This document shows, piece by piece, positions 22,817-34,110 of a stretch of DNA of 64,000 bases (position 1 is its first letter; each line of letters opens with the position of its first letter). The notes under the pieces were generated by a model. That model ran no database searches. It was not told the DNA's origin and saw only the letters and a program-made list of their open reading frames with translations. The stretch is from Lunularia cruciata (taxonomy: Eukaryota > Streptophyta > Marchantiopsida > Lunulariales > Lunulariaceae): assembly GCA_948567375.1 (NCBI GenBank), contig OX419755.1:63616944-63680943 (forward strand), in the 5' to 3' direction. Both the position numbers and the translations under genes were made by a program.

Positions 22817-23273
22817 AGTTCAACCCCATATTTTTTTTACACTAAGAGTAGACATTAAGTTTCAAATTTAACTCTACTCTATAGAATATATATCTATATA
22901 TTCTATACTCTACTCTATACATTTTCTTTGGACATTCAATTTCATTTTTTAGCTTAACCTAGTATTTTCTTCTCAGATCATCCATGAGAAAGTCCATAAT
23001 GAGTTTCTATTTTGGCTAAACTTAAATTTTGGCTCTCCCCCAAAGGCTTAACCTTTTATCCCTTGTTTTGTGAATCAGGCCACACATTAGTAGTTGAAAG
23101 CAACTCAAAAGGGAAATTGAAAAAACTATACACCTCACTCTAGAGTTAGAAATGGAAGAAGCCTAGGATTTAGTAAATTTTAGTATGGATGACTGGGCAA
23201 AGGAGCTTCAAGGACAAGGAGGAAAGTGTTGGTAAAGTGGTAGGATTTTATACATAGTGGCATATATCTTACC
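22817..23273. repeat. Duplicated left flank of the outer chromovirus, copy B
   Basis: Second copy of 8219-8668, ending in the same TTACC next to the LTR. It differs by an inserted hairpin-like AT block (22880-22920) and a short deletion near 23227. Confidence 0.8.
22880..22907. repeat. 13-bp perfect inverted repeat, copy B only
   Basis: Arms TATAGAATATATA and TATATATTCTATA around a 2-bp centre. Absent from the homologous position in copy A (about 8283). Confidence 0.8.
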
Positions 23274-23771
23274 TATAACAAAATGGAATTTACCAATGAG
23301 TTAGTTGAGACTTACAAAATAGCAAGTTGGCCAAATTAGCCAAGAATCATAAAAGTATTCTAGAAGCATCTAGGAATCTACTTGGTTACCTTCCAATTAA
23401 TGGGTTAATGTCCATACCAAGTGGTGACTTTTAGGGGGAAGTTTCTTGGGAAGCTTCTCGGCTAGCTTAGTTTGCATGCCAAGTAGATTGCTTCTAGAAG
23501 GAAGCTTCCCGACTAGCTTAGCTTGCACATCAAGTAGACATTTTTTAGAAGAAAACTTCTCAAGAAGTTTCCCAATTACTTTGGCTTGCACTCTAAGAAA
23601 GCGGCTTTTAGGAAGCTTCATGAGAAGCTTCTAAAGAACCTTATATGTTTCTTATTAAATAACAAAGCCCAAGCTCATGCTAAGTATTTGGAGTTTCTAT
23701 CATTTGAGAGTCTCAATATGATCTTTCATTCCAATCTTCCATTCTCCTATTTCTCTCCTTGGTGTTTTACA
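23274..23771 (+). repeat. Family I chromovirus 5' LTR, outer element, copy B
   Basis: Homologue of 8669-9152, flanked on the left by TTACC and followed by a decayed primer-binding site (TAGTTTCAAAGC, from 23773). Confidence 0.8.
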
Positions 23772-24296
23772 TTAGTTTCAAAGCAAGAATAGAATGGATG
23801 GAATTTATGGACCACCAAATCCATTTCCACCAAACCATCAAGATTTTTGTATCCATGTACTAACTAAGCATCATTTCACATAGTTCATCATCTCATGGTT
23901 TGGGCAAAATTTACGAAATGCAATCACATTGTTTGATGAACCCTTGGTAAGTCTACTTGTAACTAATGGGGAATGGTGGATGTATTGTATCTACATGTTA
24001 ACTTAGATAAAATGTATGTAGTTTATATAGAGTAGTGGCCATGGCCGCAATGCCCAAATTTATCATTGCCATGCAACAACAAATTAAGCACCTTACTTGA
24101 TTGTTGAAAGATCAAGATCATTAGCAAGAAGAGCATGTAGATAGAGCATCATTTTGAGAAGGAAAGCAAATCCAATTTCCAAAGTCCAAGTTATTTGAAA
24201 GAAAGAACCTCTCGGGCATAACGGAGATTTTTTTTATTGTAAATAATATTTTGAAGCTACAAATCTTCAAGATGAAAGTAGATAGATTTCATGTTG
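23772..24296 (+). pseudogene. Leader and N-terminal gag fragment of the outer chromovirus, copy B
   Basis: Same content and same breakpoint as 9153-9676; the family II LTR starts directly afterwards. This is the copy physically contiguous with the array that ends at 43626. Confidence 0.75.
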
Positions 24297-24912
24297 TTAT
24301 ATTATTTATAGCGTCACACCTAGATTACTTGGACTCTAGAGTAGTAGTGTTGGTAGTTAGGAGTATTTTGGTAGTTACTCATAGACTGCTTGTTGACGGA
24401 CAGATTTTGTGTTTGGGGTACTGACTACATGGTGGAGCTCGTCGTTACTTGCACCATTTGGACCGTTAGGTGTGCCGTCAATAGGACCTATCATGCCATT
24501 TGTAGTCTTGCATCTAGATTACTCAAACAATGGACTTGCAGTGATAGTAGTTATATGTATTTCAGCAATTTCCCATAGACTACTTTCTGATGGTCAGATT
24601 TTGTGTTCAAGGTATTTACTGTGGGACCCACCATCACTTTGCACCATCAAGTGTGCCATCAGCGTGACTATTAGGATTTCAGACCTACCTCAAGTCCAAG
24701 GGTATACTTTTGAAGTGCATCTCCAGGGAGCTCACTTCTTTGAGTTCTTGGTTATGGTGGACAGAGGCCGGCGAGCGTAACCTTGATTCTCATAGCTAGA
24801 GTAGGTATGGCTTGACTATAAATAGTACCATGTTGTTTGCAATTTATAGAGTGACAGATCAAGTACTTATCTGATTTGAGTTGATTTGAGAGTTGTAAAT
24901 GATCTGATTACA
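24297..24912 (+). repeat. Family II LTR, copy B 5' (with an internal ~195-bp duplication)
   Basis: Lacks the first ~107 bp of the full LTR, like copy A. A segment of about 195 bp (CACCTAGATTAC ... CCATTAGG type) occurs twice in tandem, starting near 24297 and 24489. Ends GATTACA. Confidence 0.7.
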
Positions 24913-26245
24913 TCAAAGAAGTGAAGTTAGGGAGAAATTGGAGGCAAAAACTACAAGTGTTGGTGGTATCTCCAAGTGTAGTGGATCATTGGTAGCTCAA
25001 TTGAAGTTCAAGTTTTCCTTAGTGTGCAAAAGCTTGTTGCTTGATGCAGATTTTGCAGTAAGGCATACTGTGTGTGGAAGCGTTGACCAATTTTTGAGCA
25101 AAGAAGAAGCAATTTCCAAGCAGTGGTTGTGATTTTGAGCTCAAGAGGTGAAGGCACGACCAATTTGTTGCAAGTTGGGTTCAAAAAGTAAAATTGAAGG
25201 TGGATTTGGGAACCTATTCTTGTGAATTTGTGATTTGGAAAAAACTATTAATTCAGTTTGGCTCAAGTGGAGAGTTCATGGAGGATTTGGTGATCAACCA
25301 AATTTAGGGTTTACATCAGATTTTTTCAGGAGTTTACGTCAGATTTTGGCCAGATTTGGAGGAGTTTCAAAGTTGTAGATTTTGGCCAGAGTTGGTGGAT
25401 TTTTTGCCAAATTTGGAGGAGGTTTGAAGTGGTAAGAAGAAATGCTTCATTTGGGTGTTTAGAGGCTTTGAGGCATAGGGCTGTGGGCTATAAGAAGCTA
25501 CAAAGGCCCAGAAGTGCCAACAAGCCAGCTTGTTGGTGTGAGGCTAGCTAGTTTAGAGTAGATCTTGGTCATTGTTTTGCAAAATCTATCCATCCTGCTA
25601 GATTGTATGCAATAGGGTTTTACCTCTAGATCTCTTGTTCCTAGACTGGTGCCCTAGCCAACTGGTACATCCTCACTTGTTGTCATAGTGAGTGGCTCAT
25701 TGTTTCTATACGCTTGTAACTTTGGCTAGGAGAATCAATTTGATCTCATTCTTATTGATCCTAGTAGCTTAGGACATGGATACAAACTTCTCTTATGTCA
25801 AACATCAAATGGTGGTAGAGTCAATCTCGTGTTACTTTATGAGATAGAGGGTTTTTGTTTAGATTTTTTCTGATTGGACCTCCTCCATTCTTTGATTCTT
25901 GTTTGTGCACCATGTTTGTATGAGGTGCCTTGACTTTTGAGCATTGGTACTTTGGTGTGCTCTTGGTAGTGATGTTGGAGTGATGACCATTCAAACTACC
26001 TTTGTTTCTCTATGGTGGGGTAGGAAGTGATGACCTGTAGACCATGAGAGTGTGTGTTATAATGGTAGGTAACAAGTTGCTCTTTCCCCTAGTGTAGTTA
26101 TCTCAATTAGAGTTACATTAGTTGGTGGTGTTCCGTGGGTATTGGCACTAAGTTGTGCTCAGTTGGTGTTGGCACTTGGTGGAGTACTTGAAGTTGCAAT
26201 TTGCAGTTGCAATTTGTGGTCTTGGTTTGCGGTTACTTTGTCACG
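24913..26245 (+). mobile_element. Family II copy B leader
   Basis: About 1.3 kb of untranslated leader, colinear with copies A and C. No convincing protein; Trp/Leu-rich short frames are chance. Confidence 0.7.
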
Positions 26246-27030
26246 ATGGAGTTCTTTGGGGATTCTAGAAGAGTTAGCCTTGTAGTACACAATGGATTCA
26301 CTCAGAGTGGCACTCAATATCAGCCCGTATCTCAGGTCCTAGTGATTGAGTTGGATGACTTCATCTAGGAGTTTGATAGTTGTTGCGATCTATAGCAGAT
26401 GCAGAACCTGACTTTGCTTACACCTTTCATGGCATAGAAGGAGTTTTTTCAGCATTTGGAGGGTCTGCCGATGGACGACTACCACGAGTTTAGGAGAGCT
26501 CATTTGGAGGAGATTGAGTTATGGAGACAATATTGGTCTCCAAACTATATCTCCATCTTTTCAGGCTTGACTGCCATGAGTAGATTGGTTGTACCCACAA
26601 GTTCTAGCTCAAGTAGTGTTGGTGGAGCTAGTGGAGGTGCACTAGCTGGAGATAGTGCTATCACAAGTCGAGGTACCAATGTAGGAGGTGGTGTGGTACC
26701 GGGGTTTAACTCCATGGTGGAGTTCTTCTAGCGTTTGAGGCAAAACTACCAAGGAGTGCGGACTGACAAGTTGAGGAGCTTGCATGAGTTCCAGTGGAAG
26801 GTTAGAGAGAGCCTACATGAGGCATACACTTGCATGAGATGGCTGATCAATTTCACTCAGGGAGTTATTGAGGCCCAAGCAGTCCAATTTTGGTATCAAA
26901 TACAAGACAAGGAGTTGTAATGTAGAGTTTGTGATGCTACGTTGTTACAAGCTATTTTTCCTACTTTGGCAATGGTCTTTGGTTTAATTGAGCGTATTGA
27001 GCTCAACATGGTGGAGAAGAGAGTGTGACA
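26246..27030 (+). pseudogene. Family II gag, copy B
   Basis: MEFFGDS... through DDYHEFRRAHLEEIELWRQY and LRSLHEFQWKVRESLHEAYT, with the capsid-type block GVIEAQAVQFWYQIQDKEL. Four or more TAG codons interrupt an otherwise continuous reading. Confidence 0.8.
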
Positions 27031-28230
27031 TCTGGATTTGGTAAGGAGACCTCATCCATAGTTATGACTTCTTCTAGAGTATAGTAGAGTCACCAAGTCC
27101 AATTGGTTTTTGAGGATAGGGTGGACAGCCTAGGTCCTATAGAGCGAGTGGAGGGCCTACTATAGTTAGACCCTTACCTTCATTTTTGGGTAGTGTGAGT
27201 AGCAATCAATGAGTACTATTGTTGCTTGTTGGACTTGTGGTGGACCTCACCATTGGAGAGAGTGTACTCAGGGCAGTGGACTTGATACCTCTGGTGCATC
27301 ATAGCCAACACAAAGCTAGTGTGAGCATTGCCATAGATTTGGTCACACTAGTGACTTGTGCGTTGACCTACACCCAAAGTTACAAAGTGGTAGGGTTGCA
27401 ATGGTAGGGTTGCAATAGAGGAGCTCTAGTTCATAGAGGAAGAGGTGGTAGAGGTGGTGGTAGAAGATCTACATGTGGTAGAGGTGCACTACTTGCCCTT
27501 ACTTCTGAAATAGCTATGGCTACTCAGATTGAGCAATTGGAGTAGAGATTAGCTTGTATGGCCATTGCTCATAGGAGATCAAATTTGGGTGTTGAGACTT
27601 CCACCTCATATGTTGGTGATAGAGATGCTTTGACTTTATGTGCAAAGCAATATAGGTGGATGTATCTACAATAGTGACTAGGAGTGCAATTCATGCTCCA
27701 AAGCCTAGAGATGCATTAGTGGAGTTGGACCCACAAAGAGAAGAGGTTGGGAGATAAGTTAGATTTCCCCAGTCTTTCATGCTCTCTAAGGCATTGCAGA
27801 CAACATCCATGGCTCCTAGATGTCCCAATGCAAGTGTGGTAGGTGGTGATGGAGTGCATGATATACTACTCGCTAGTCAATCATATGCTACTACACAAAC
27901 TAAGTCTAACATGATGTTGGAGGCGGCTCAGCTGATTATGCGGTGCCCTTTGTTTTCAGCTAGTGATATGTTTACATTGTGAGTTGACCCAACCCCAATG
28001 TTCCGGTTGGCTGCCACGCTTTGTCAGAGTAAGAAAGATGCAGCTCCTACTACTAGAGCAAAGGTGGTTGATAGTGGAGCTGACTTGGTTGGAGCATGGG
28101 ATCCATTTAGCGACCAATGGTTTATGGTAGGCAACAATGGCTAGATTAGAGGAGTTGCCAACTAGACCGGCCTTTGAGAGAGCACGGTTCACACCTGGTG
28201 TTGTCTTATTGGATAACTAGAGGAGGATTT
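27031..28230 (+). pseudogene. Family II gag C-terminus and zinc knuckle, copy B
   Basis: A CX2CX3-4HX3-4C knuckle (CWTCGGPHHWREC) lies at 27227-27265, the CxxCGGPH form common in plant gag proteins. A Gly/Arg-rich stretch (about 27420-27490) and a frame with many stops follow, leading to the protease. Confidence 0.7.
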
Positions 28231-28925
28231 TCTGTTTGGTGGGACCTTTAGAGAAGGTCTATATGCTAGAGAGAGTCTTGTTAGACTTTAATGTATAGCT
28301 CCTTATGTTGGGGAAGGCTGCAGCAATTGGTCTAGAGTTACGGGAGACCGATGTAGAGAGGTGTCCATTTTAGATCTAAACATCTCTAGGTGGTGGTTTG
28401 ACACGATACATCACACATGGGGCTTGTTATCCAAGTTCAGCCTGGTCATCCAATTGATAGCTTGGTGGTGAGAGCTCAGGCTATTGCAATAATAGCTGAG
28501 TCATACGATGTGCTAGTTGGAGGAGCAATGTTATACCCCATGGGTTTCAATATTGACTATTGGGAGGAGACAACCTCCTATAGACCAAGTTGGCAGTCTG
28601 GTGAGGGACGGGTATGTCATCCACCAATATGCTTCAATAGTGGCAGTCTTGGCCCACTACAGTGTGAGACCATAGCAATATCAGTTTCAGCTTTTAGTGG
28701 TGCAATTACTTGGCCTGGTGACTTGTTGGAGAGGAACGCCTATGCAAAGGATACTCTAGTTCTAGAGGAGATCACTCGGATTTTGAGTACAAGTGGGATT
28801 GTTCCATCCATCTTGGATGTTCCATTGTGGATTTCAGCGGAGGCATTGCAGTAGCATGCAGATTATTTGGTGCAAAAGGCTTGGAGTGGAGCCTTTGTAC
28901 CATCAGGAGATAAGTGTGAGGATAA
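28231..28925 (+). pseudogene. Family II protease region, copy B
   Basis: The retropepsin active site is degraded (LLDFNV at about 28281-28298, where copy C has LLDSGA). A well-preserved 145-codon stretch follows (28417-28854) with the blocks AESYDVLVGGAMLYPMGF and DYWEETTSYRPSWQSGEG, then a linker to the methyltransferase. Confidence 0.7.
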
Positions 28926-30070
28926 GCCTCTAGAGTTGATTACCTTGAAACCTTTGGATACCACACTCATTGCTTGGTAGTATCTAGTAGAGGGGATATG
29001 TCTATTGGAGTTGTTTGGTGGAATTAGCACCAAACTAGCTGCGGTATTACAAGGGGGAATACAAGTACAAAGGTACTTGTATGTGGAGAGAGATGAGACT
29101 ACTAGGCAAGTCTCTCTACATCATGTGGCACACTTGGCCTACTGGTATCCTGAGTTATTACCCATGTCAGCAATCAGAGGTTACCAAAAGGCTCTACCAA
29201 CAAATATTTCCTTACTGGGAGTGCATGATCTAGAGAGATATGGGCTTGTTTACTTGGTGCTTTTTGGATGGCCATGTTAAGGACAAACACATGTTGGCCA
29301 AGGTTTGGATCTTCAAGATCCTCATTCTGTTGTGTTTTGGAAGATGTTACATATACTACAACATCTCCAAGTTCATGAGTCTATTTCTCTAGCTTACATT
29401 TTGGAGAACATTCCTTTGATAGGTGATTCTTGCACCAGAGTGGTGGCAATTACACATTCGGTCTATTCTTAGATGTGACTTGTTGTATTGTTAGATGTAG
29501 CTAGAGTGGGATCACTTGCCTATCATCTTTGTCTTTGGTGGACAAACCTCTTACCCAAAGAGGTTTTATAGTGTGCTTATGATGGGATTCAACAACTTGG
29601 CCACATCTTTGTTGATGATATCTTGGAAGTTGAGTGTTAGTCTCAAGCAACGGTAGTGGCTGATAGGTCATCTATGGTAGTGGTGAACCTAGTTGGATAG
29701 CCTAGAGCCGCATTTCCCACACTCATGAGTTTCCTAGGCTCTCATGCTTTTTGAGAGGAAGGACCTAGATTGGTTTGGGACTCATAGTTAAAGCAATTGG
29801 TGGAGCCCAACATTGATGAGAGAGAGTAGGTGATGGGTTTTTGCACCGGTATTACTACTATTCTAGTAGTGTTAAAGGCATCCAAGCATCAGGTGTTAGG
29901 TCAGGCTATGGACTTGAATTGTTTGACTTGGATTGTGAGCCTTGGCTTTGTAGAGCACTGTAGGATGCACTTGATATGCATCACCACTCAAACACTTGTG
30001 AGCCATGTGCCTATCGAGACGATCCAAGCACATGCTATGGGCAATAGACCAAGTGGATAGGGTATTCTTG
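28926..30070 (+). pseudogene. C5 cytosine DNA methyltransferase domain inside the retrotransposon, copy B
   Basis: All motifs lie in one reading frame. Motif I, ELFGGISTKLAAVLQGG (from 29008), is the S-adenosylmethionine-binding loop, followed by YVERDE. Motif IV is GWPC (29266-29277), with the catalytic Cys codon TGT at 29275; the Gln expected next is a TAA. Motif VI is ENI (29404-29412). A motif VIII-like block, ARVGSLA..LCLWWTNLLP, starts at 29500. C-terminal motifs IX/X are DERE[stop]VMGF (29815 on) and QAMDLNCLTWIV (29902 on). Domain length, about 340 codons, suits a bacterial-type or DNMT catalytic domain. The enzyme family methylates position 5 of cytosine. The domain lies between protease and RT, so it would have been part of the pol polyprotein. 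Copy C (38800-39890) carries the same domain. Dead here through nonsense codons. Confidence 0.9.
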
Positions 30071-31205
30071 GGATGCAACCAGTGGCTACTAAGGAGAGTG
30101 GTCTACTTGGAGTCCATCTAGGTGAGCGTGGTCTACTTGGCTTACACCCTTGGTCTACTTGGGATGCAGCTAGAGGACGTATGGAGCTTGTAGCTAGATC
30201 AGAGGGAGTTTTTCACATAGAGGTTGGAACCTCTAGTAGTTGGAAGCATGACACTATTGCTCCTAAGGGGCCAATGTAGCAGCCAGTCAGCACGTCTTCC
30301 ACTCTTACTATAGTTACATAGGATACTTGGGAGCCAGATCTTGGACCCAAACTTATAGGAGAGGAAAGATGGAGAGTTTGGAGGTTCTTGAGGAGCTACA
30401 CAAGTTATTTAGCCTTCAATATGAAGGATTTGGGTGCTCTAAAAAGACTTGGTATATGGATTGAGCTGACTAGTGATACACTAATTTTTTGACGTCCTTA
30501 TTGCTATAGTGACATGGAGAGGACATTGATTCAGAGCAAGAATAGAGACCTTTTTGAGGCTAGTTTGGTAGAGATCTCACATGGAGAGTATGCATTAGCT
30601 ACAGTGATGCCAGCCAAGAAGGATATGCATGACAACTACATAGATATGTAGATGTGGAGATTACTATCCTATCAATTGATAGACCAGAGTTGATCGGTAT
30701 GCCATGCCTACACTGGAGGAGTTTTTGATGCGATTGGGCATGCAAAGGTCTTCAATACTTTGGATCTTTGAGCAAGATATCATCAATTGCCAATCTAGAT
30801 AGCATTCTGGGCTATTGATCCTCACAGTAATGTTATATCAGTGTTATATTAGTGCTATAGGATGTGTTATATTAGTGGAAGTTCTTATTGTTTGGGTTAA
30901 AGAACGTTCCTACCATGTTCTATAGGGTCATGGATAGGATCCTAGCTGGATTGGATTTTTCTCAATATTATATTAAAAACATTTTGGTCTATAGCACTAC
31001 TATGGAGGAGCATGAGAGACAGTTGTTGGAGGTCTTTGAGAGGTTGAGATCTCATAGACTCAAATTACATCTTGGGAAGTGTAGGTTCTTCCATGAGCAA
31101 GTTGAGTATTTGGGTCACACTATCTACCTTAGAGGATTTGGTGTTCAATAGACCAAGGTGGAGGCTATTGTACATATTCCTTAGCTTATGGATGTGAGCA
31201 GAGTG
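30071..31205 (+). pseudogene. Family II reverse transcriptase, copy B
   Basis: From about 30560: FDAIGHAKVFNTLDL, AFWAIDPH, FGLKNVPTMFYRVMDRILAG, then the catalytic box as YIKN (about 30969-30980) instead of YIDD, and CRFFHEQVEYLGHTIY. The first 490 bp encode the linker after the methyltransferase. The loss of both catalytic Asp would abolish activity independently of the stop codons. Confidence 0.85.
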
Positions 31206-31830
31206 TGAGCATTCCTTGGGTTGGTGAACTTCTATTGCCGCTATGTTAGAGGATTTAGTGTCACTGCCAAGGCCTTGACAAAGTTGACCAAGCTTACACA
31301 AGAGTGGTGTTGGGGAGATGAGCAAGAGAGAGCTTTTGTAGAGCTCAAGGAAAGGTTGACATCTACTTCTATTTTGAGGAGACCGATCAGAGGATGACCA
31401 TTTCAGGTTCATACTGATTGGAGTATGTTGGGGCTTTGAGCAGTACTCACCCAACATGATGATGAGGGGAAGGAGTTTGTAGTGGCCTTATGCTAGTCGC
31501 TCCAACAATTCAGCGGAGGCAAAGTATAGTTCATATGAGGGAGAGTGCTTGGGCAGTAGTTTGGGTAGTAGCTCATTTCCGATGTTACCTATTTGGTAAT
31601 CCCTTTACTCTCATCATTGATCATCAGCCATTGAAGTGGTTGATGGATTCTGACAAGCTTTCAAGGAAGCGTGCACAATGGACTTTGATTTTATAGGAGT
31701 ATGATTTCATGATTGTTCATTGACTTGGAGTGGTGAATGGTGATGCAGATGGGTTAAGTAGAAACCCATGTCCCAACCAGCAGGATCAGAACAGAGCATG
31801 TTGACATGGTGAGACAAATAAGGAGATGTT
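31206..31830 (+). pseudogene. Family II RNase H, copy B
   Basis: Connection block FLGLVNFYCRYVRGF, then VHTDWSMLGL, AKYSS.E.E.AWAVVWVVAHFRCYL, TLIIDHQPLKWLMDSDKL and VVNGDADGLSRNP, in the usual Ty3 RNase H order. Confidence 0.85.
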
Positions 31831-32552
31831 GCCAGGTTGACATGCATCTGCCTTTTTGTGTATATTTTCTAAGGCTTTGGTGGTATCTCTCTCAATGCAT
31901 ATAGGAGGAGTTATTGAGGTCACAGATCTAGAGAGTGAAGATATTGGTACAGTTCAACAATATATTTATGGTGACATCTTAGTGATGGATTATCATGGCA
32001 TTGGTGTTGTAGGTGGCATAGTTAAGGTTAAGGAGAGAGATTGTGTCCTTCAACAAACCACACAATTTAGATTGGAGGGCAAACACCTTTTGCGGGTATA
32101 GGAGGATGGTAGAGTGCAAGTAGTAGTACTACTTCCATCTTAGAGACCATAGTTGGTCCGTCATGCTCATGAGGAGCTAGGACATTTTGGAGTAAAGCAT
32201 ACATATAGCTTACTCCATAGTCATTATTGGTGGTGCAATATGCAGACCAAGGTATAGCATATTTTTGCTAGATATGTGGTTTGTGACCAAGTTAGAGCAT
32301 CATTCAATGCTCCCATGCCACAATTACATCCATTACCTATCATGAGATTGGATTACTATTGGATTTTGGACTTCTTTGGACCTTTACTGCTGACTATAGA
32401 ACATCATCGGTATGTTTTGGTTATGGTAGAGCACTTCTCCAAGTGGATTGAATCTGTGGCACTTCTTGACAAGTCTAGTGAAGGGACAACTTACTTGTTC
32501 TTGGATCATGTTCTTAGTCATTTTGGTATACAAGCCAAGGTTTTGACTGATC
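31831..32552 (+). pseudogene. Family II integrase, N-terminal part, copy B
   Basis: Zinc domain H-H-C-C (HAHEELGHFGVKHT ... VVCDQ, about 32160-32290) and the first catalytic Asp in LDYYWILDFFGPL, up to HFGIQAKVLTD, which contains the second Asp. Interrupted at TGATC by a solo family III LTR. Confidence 0.85.
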
Positions 32553-33237
32553 TATAATACCCATTTGTGCATGTGTGTGGTATTGTGATATTTAGCTTGG
32601 TATTAAAAGTATTTGAGAGATATCATTTACATAGAGATAAAGGATGTTTCTACATTAGTCATGATTAGCTAAATTTAGTCATAGCTAAGATAGAGGGGAC
32701 TTTACTTTAGAGGAAGTGGAAAAGATGAGCACCACTATTTTAGATTCTAGTGTGTTGACTTGATATTATTCTTAGGTGTTTGGCTTTGAAGAAAGAGTTG
32801 AGAACTCTTGGGCTCGCAAGCCTTTTTGTTTTTGATTCTTCTATAGTCCAAGGATAGCCCATGTGAAGAAATCATTGACTTGGTAGTTGGGTCAAGATAA
32901 GATCACATGCTAGTAATATGCACATGAGAATGGATATTCTTTTCTATTTTTTGACTTTACTTGAATTTTAGTCTAGTAACTTGAGTTACTATGGTAATTA
33001 GTAACTTTGGTTCATAACTATTTCACAAGTATATAAACAAGCGGTGAGGAGGTACTCATTATCCTTTCATTTGCAACTATCTCTCTCATTGAGTTCTCTA
33101 GTGAGCAATGTCTTGAGTCTTGGAGTGTTAGCCTTGGAAGAGTATGATGGAGTTGGGGTTCCTTGCCTTCTTAGTCCATGATGCGCTACCATAATAGCCA
33201 TCAGAGGTTCATCTTGAGTGAGAGACAAGCCGGCTCA
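32553..33237 (+). repeat. Solo family III LTR inserted in integrase
   Basis: 685 bp matching 17746-18435 end to end, TATAATACCC ... GGCTCA. No internal sequence remains. Integrase coding resumes directly after it, with TGATC on the left and TAAATC on the right as a probable decayed target duplication. Copy C is uninterrupted here. Solo LTRs arise by LTR-LTR recombination. Confidence 0.85.
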
Positions 33238-33735
33238 TAAATCAAGGTACAAATTTCTTGGGAGAGTTTCAAGTCTTGTGTGACAAGGCTTTGATTGATC
33301 ATTGTACTATATCTCAAGATCACTCTAAGGCAGATGGCTTAGTAGAGAGAGTGGTTCAAATGGTGAAGAGAGGATTGCAAAAGTATGGTTTGCAGAGAAA
33401 CCACTTGGGAGATTGGGATCTCCAATTACCTTGGTTGGCCATGGGCTATTGGTTCAGCCAGCAAGCCTCCTTAGCATCTTTCTTTCCTTACTCCCTACTC
33501 TATAGACAAGATCCAAATTTACCAATAGCCATTTGTCAAGATATTATTGTAGTTTTGGACTTGGATGATCCAAATGTATAGATGAGCGCTTATTCTTAAT
33601 GAGTAGAGATCTTTCAGAGAGTGATGTTAATGGCTTTTGAGAACTTGGCAATTGCTCAGCATAGAGATACCTTACGCTATGCTACCATTTGAGGAAGAGG
33701 TTATAGACCCTCAATCTGTGAAACTATGTATATCT
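33238..33735 (+). pseudogene. Family II integrase, C-terminal part of core, copy B
   Basis: QGTNFLGEFQVLCDKALIDH continues the core, and KADGLVERVVQMVKRGL carries the third catalytic Glu. Then WLAMGYWFSQQASLASFFPY and the DLDDP region. Confidence 0.85.
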
Positions 33736-34110
33736 ACTACAGACAACACCAATGACACTTGATGTTTTGATAGGCTGCACTATCTTGAAAGTGCATGAGG
33801 TTTTGCCATCTGGAGTCCTTGTGTTGGAAGGACATGATGGTGTTTGGAAGGATCAAGTGCACAATTATGCGCCATGCCACCTCCCAATCATTGATGGTAC
33901 TATGGACCCAAGCTTGGCACTTGTATGTGCATGCTTGAGGTGTATGTTATGTGGCTCTTTTGGTGGAGTTGCTACTATGTTAGTGTGTGATAGTTGTTCA
34001 AGAGGATGGCATATGGCATGTATGACTCTTCTCCTCACGGTGGTTCCTTAGTGACAATGGTTATGTCCTAGACGTACTTGACTTATAGCTATTTCATTCT
34101 TTATATGGTA
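33736..34110 (+). pseudogene. Integrase C-terminal domain fused to a PHD finger, copy B
   Basis: An SH3-like integrase tail (ILKVHEVLPSGVLVLEG, HNYAPCHLP) runs into a PHD zinc finger at 33941-34078: C-x2-C (CMLC), 11 residues, C-x2-C (CDSC), SRGW, H, MA, C, then a Leu/Pro-rich segment and WLCP. Spacing matches the PHD C4HC3 pattern; the final Cys of the last pair is Arg here. PHD fingers read histone H3 tails. In this position it would replace the chromodomain of chromoviruses as an integration-targeting module, which is inference. Confidence 0.82.

Noticed and set aside
28061-28090. VVDSGADLV as the family II protease active site
   Set aside because: The better candidate is the downstream LLDSGAQPFMLGKA of copy C (38151) and its decayed counterpart in copy B (28284), which is followed by the conserved YDVLVGG..LYPMGF region.
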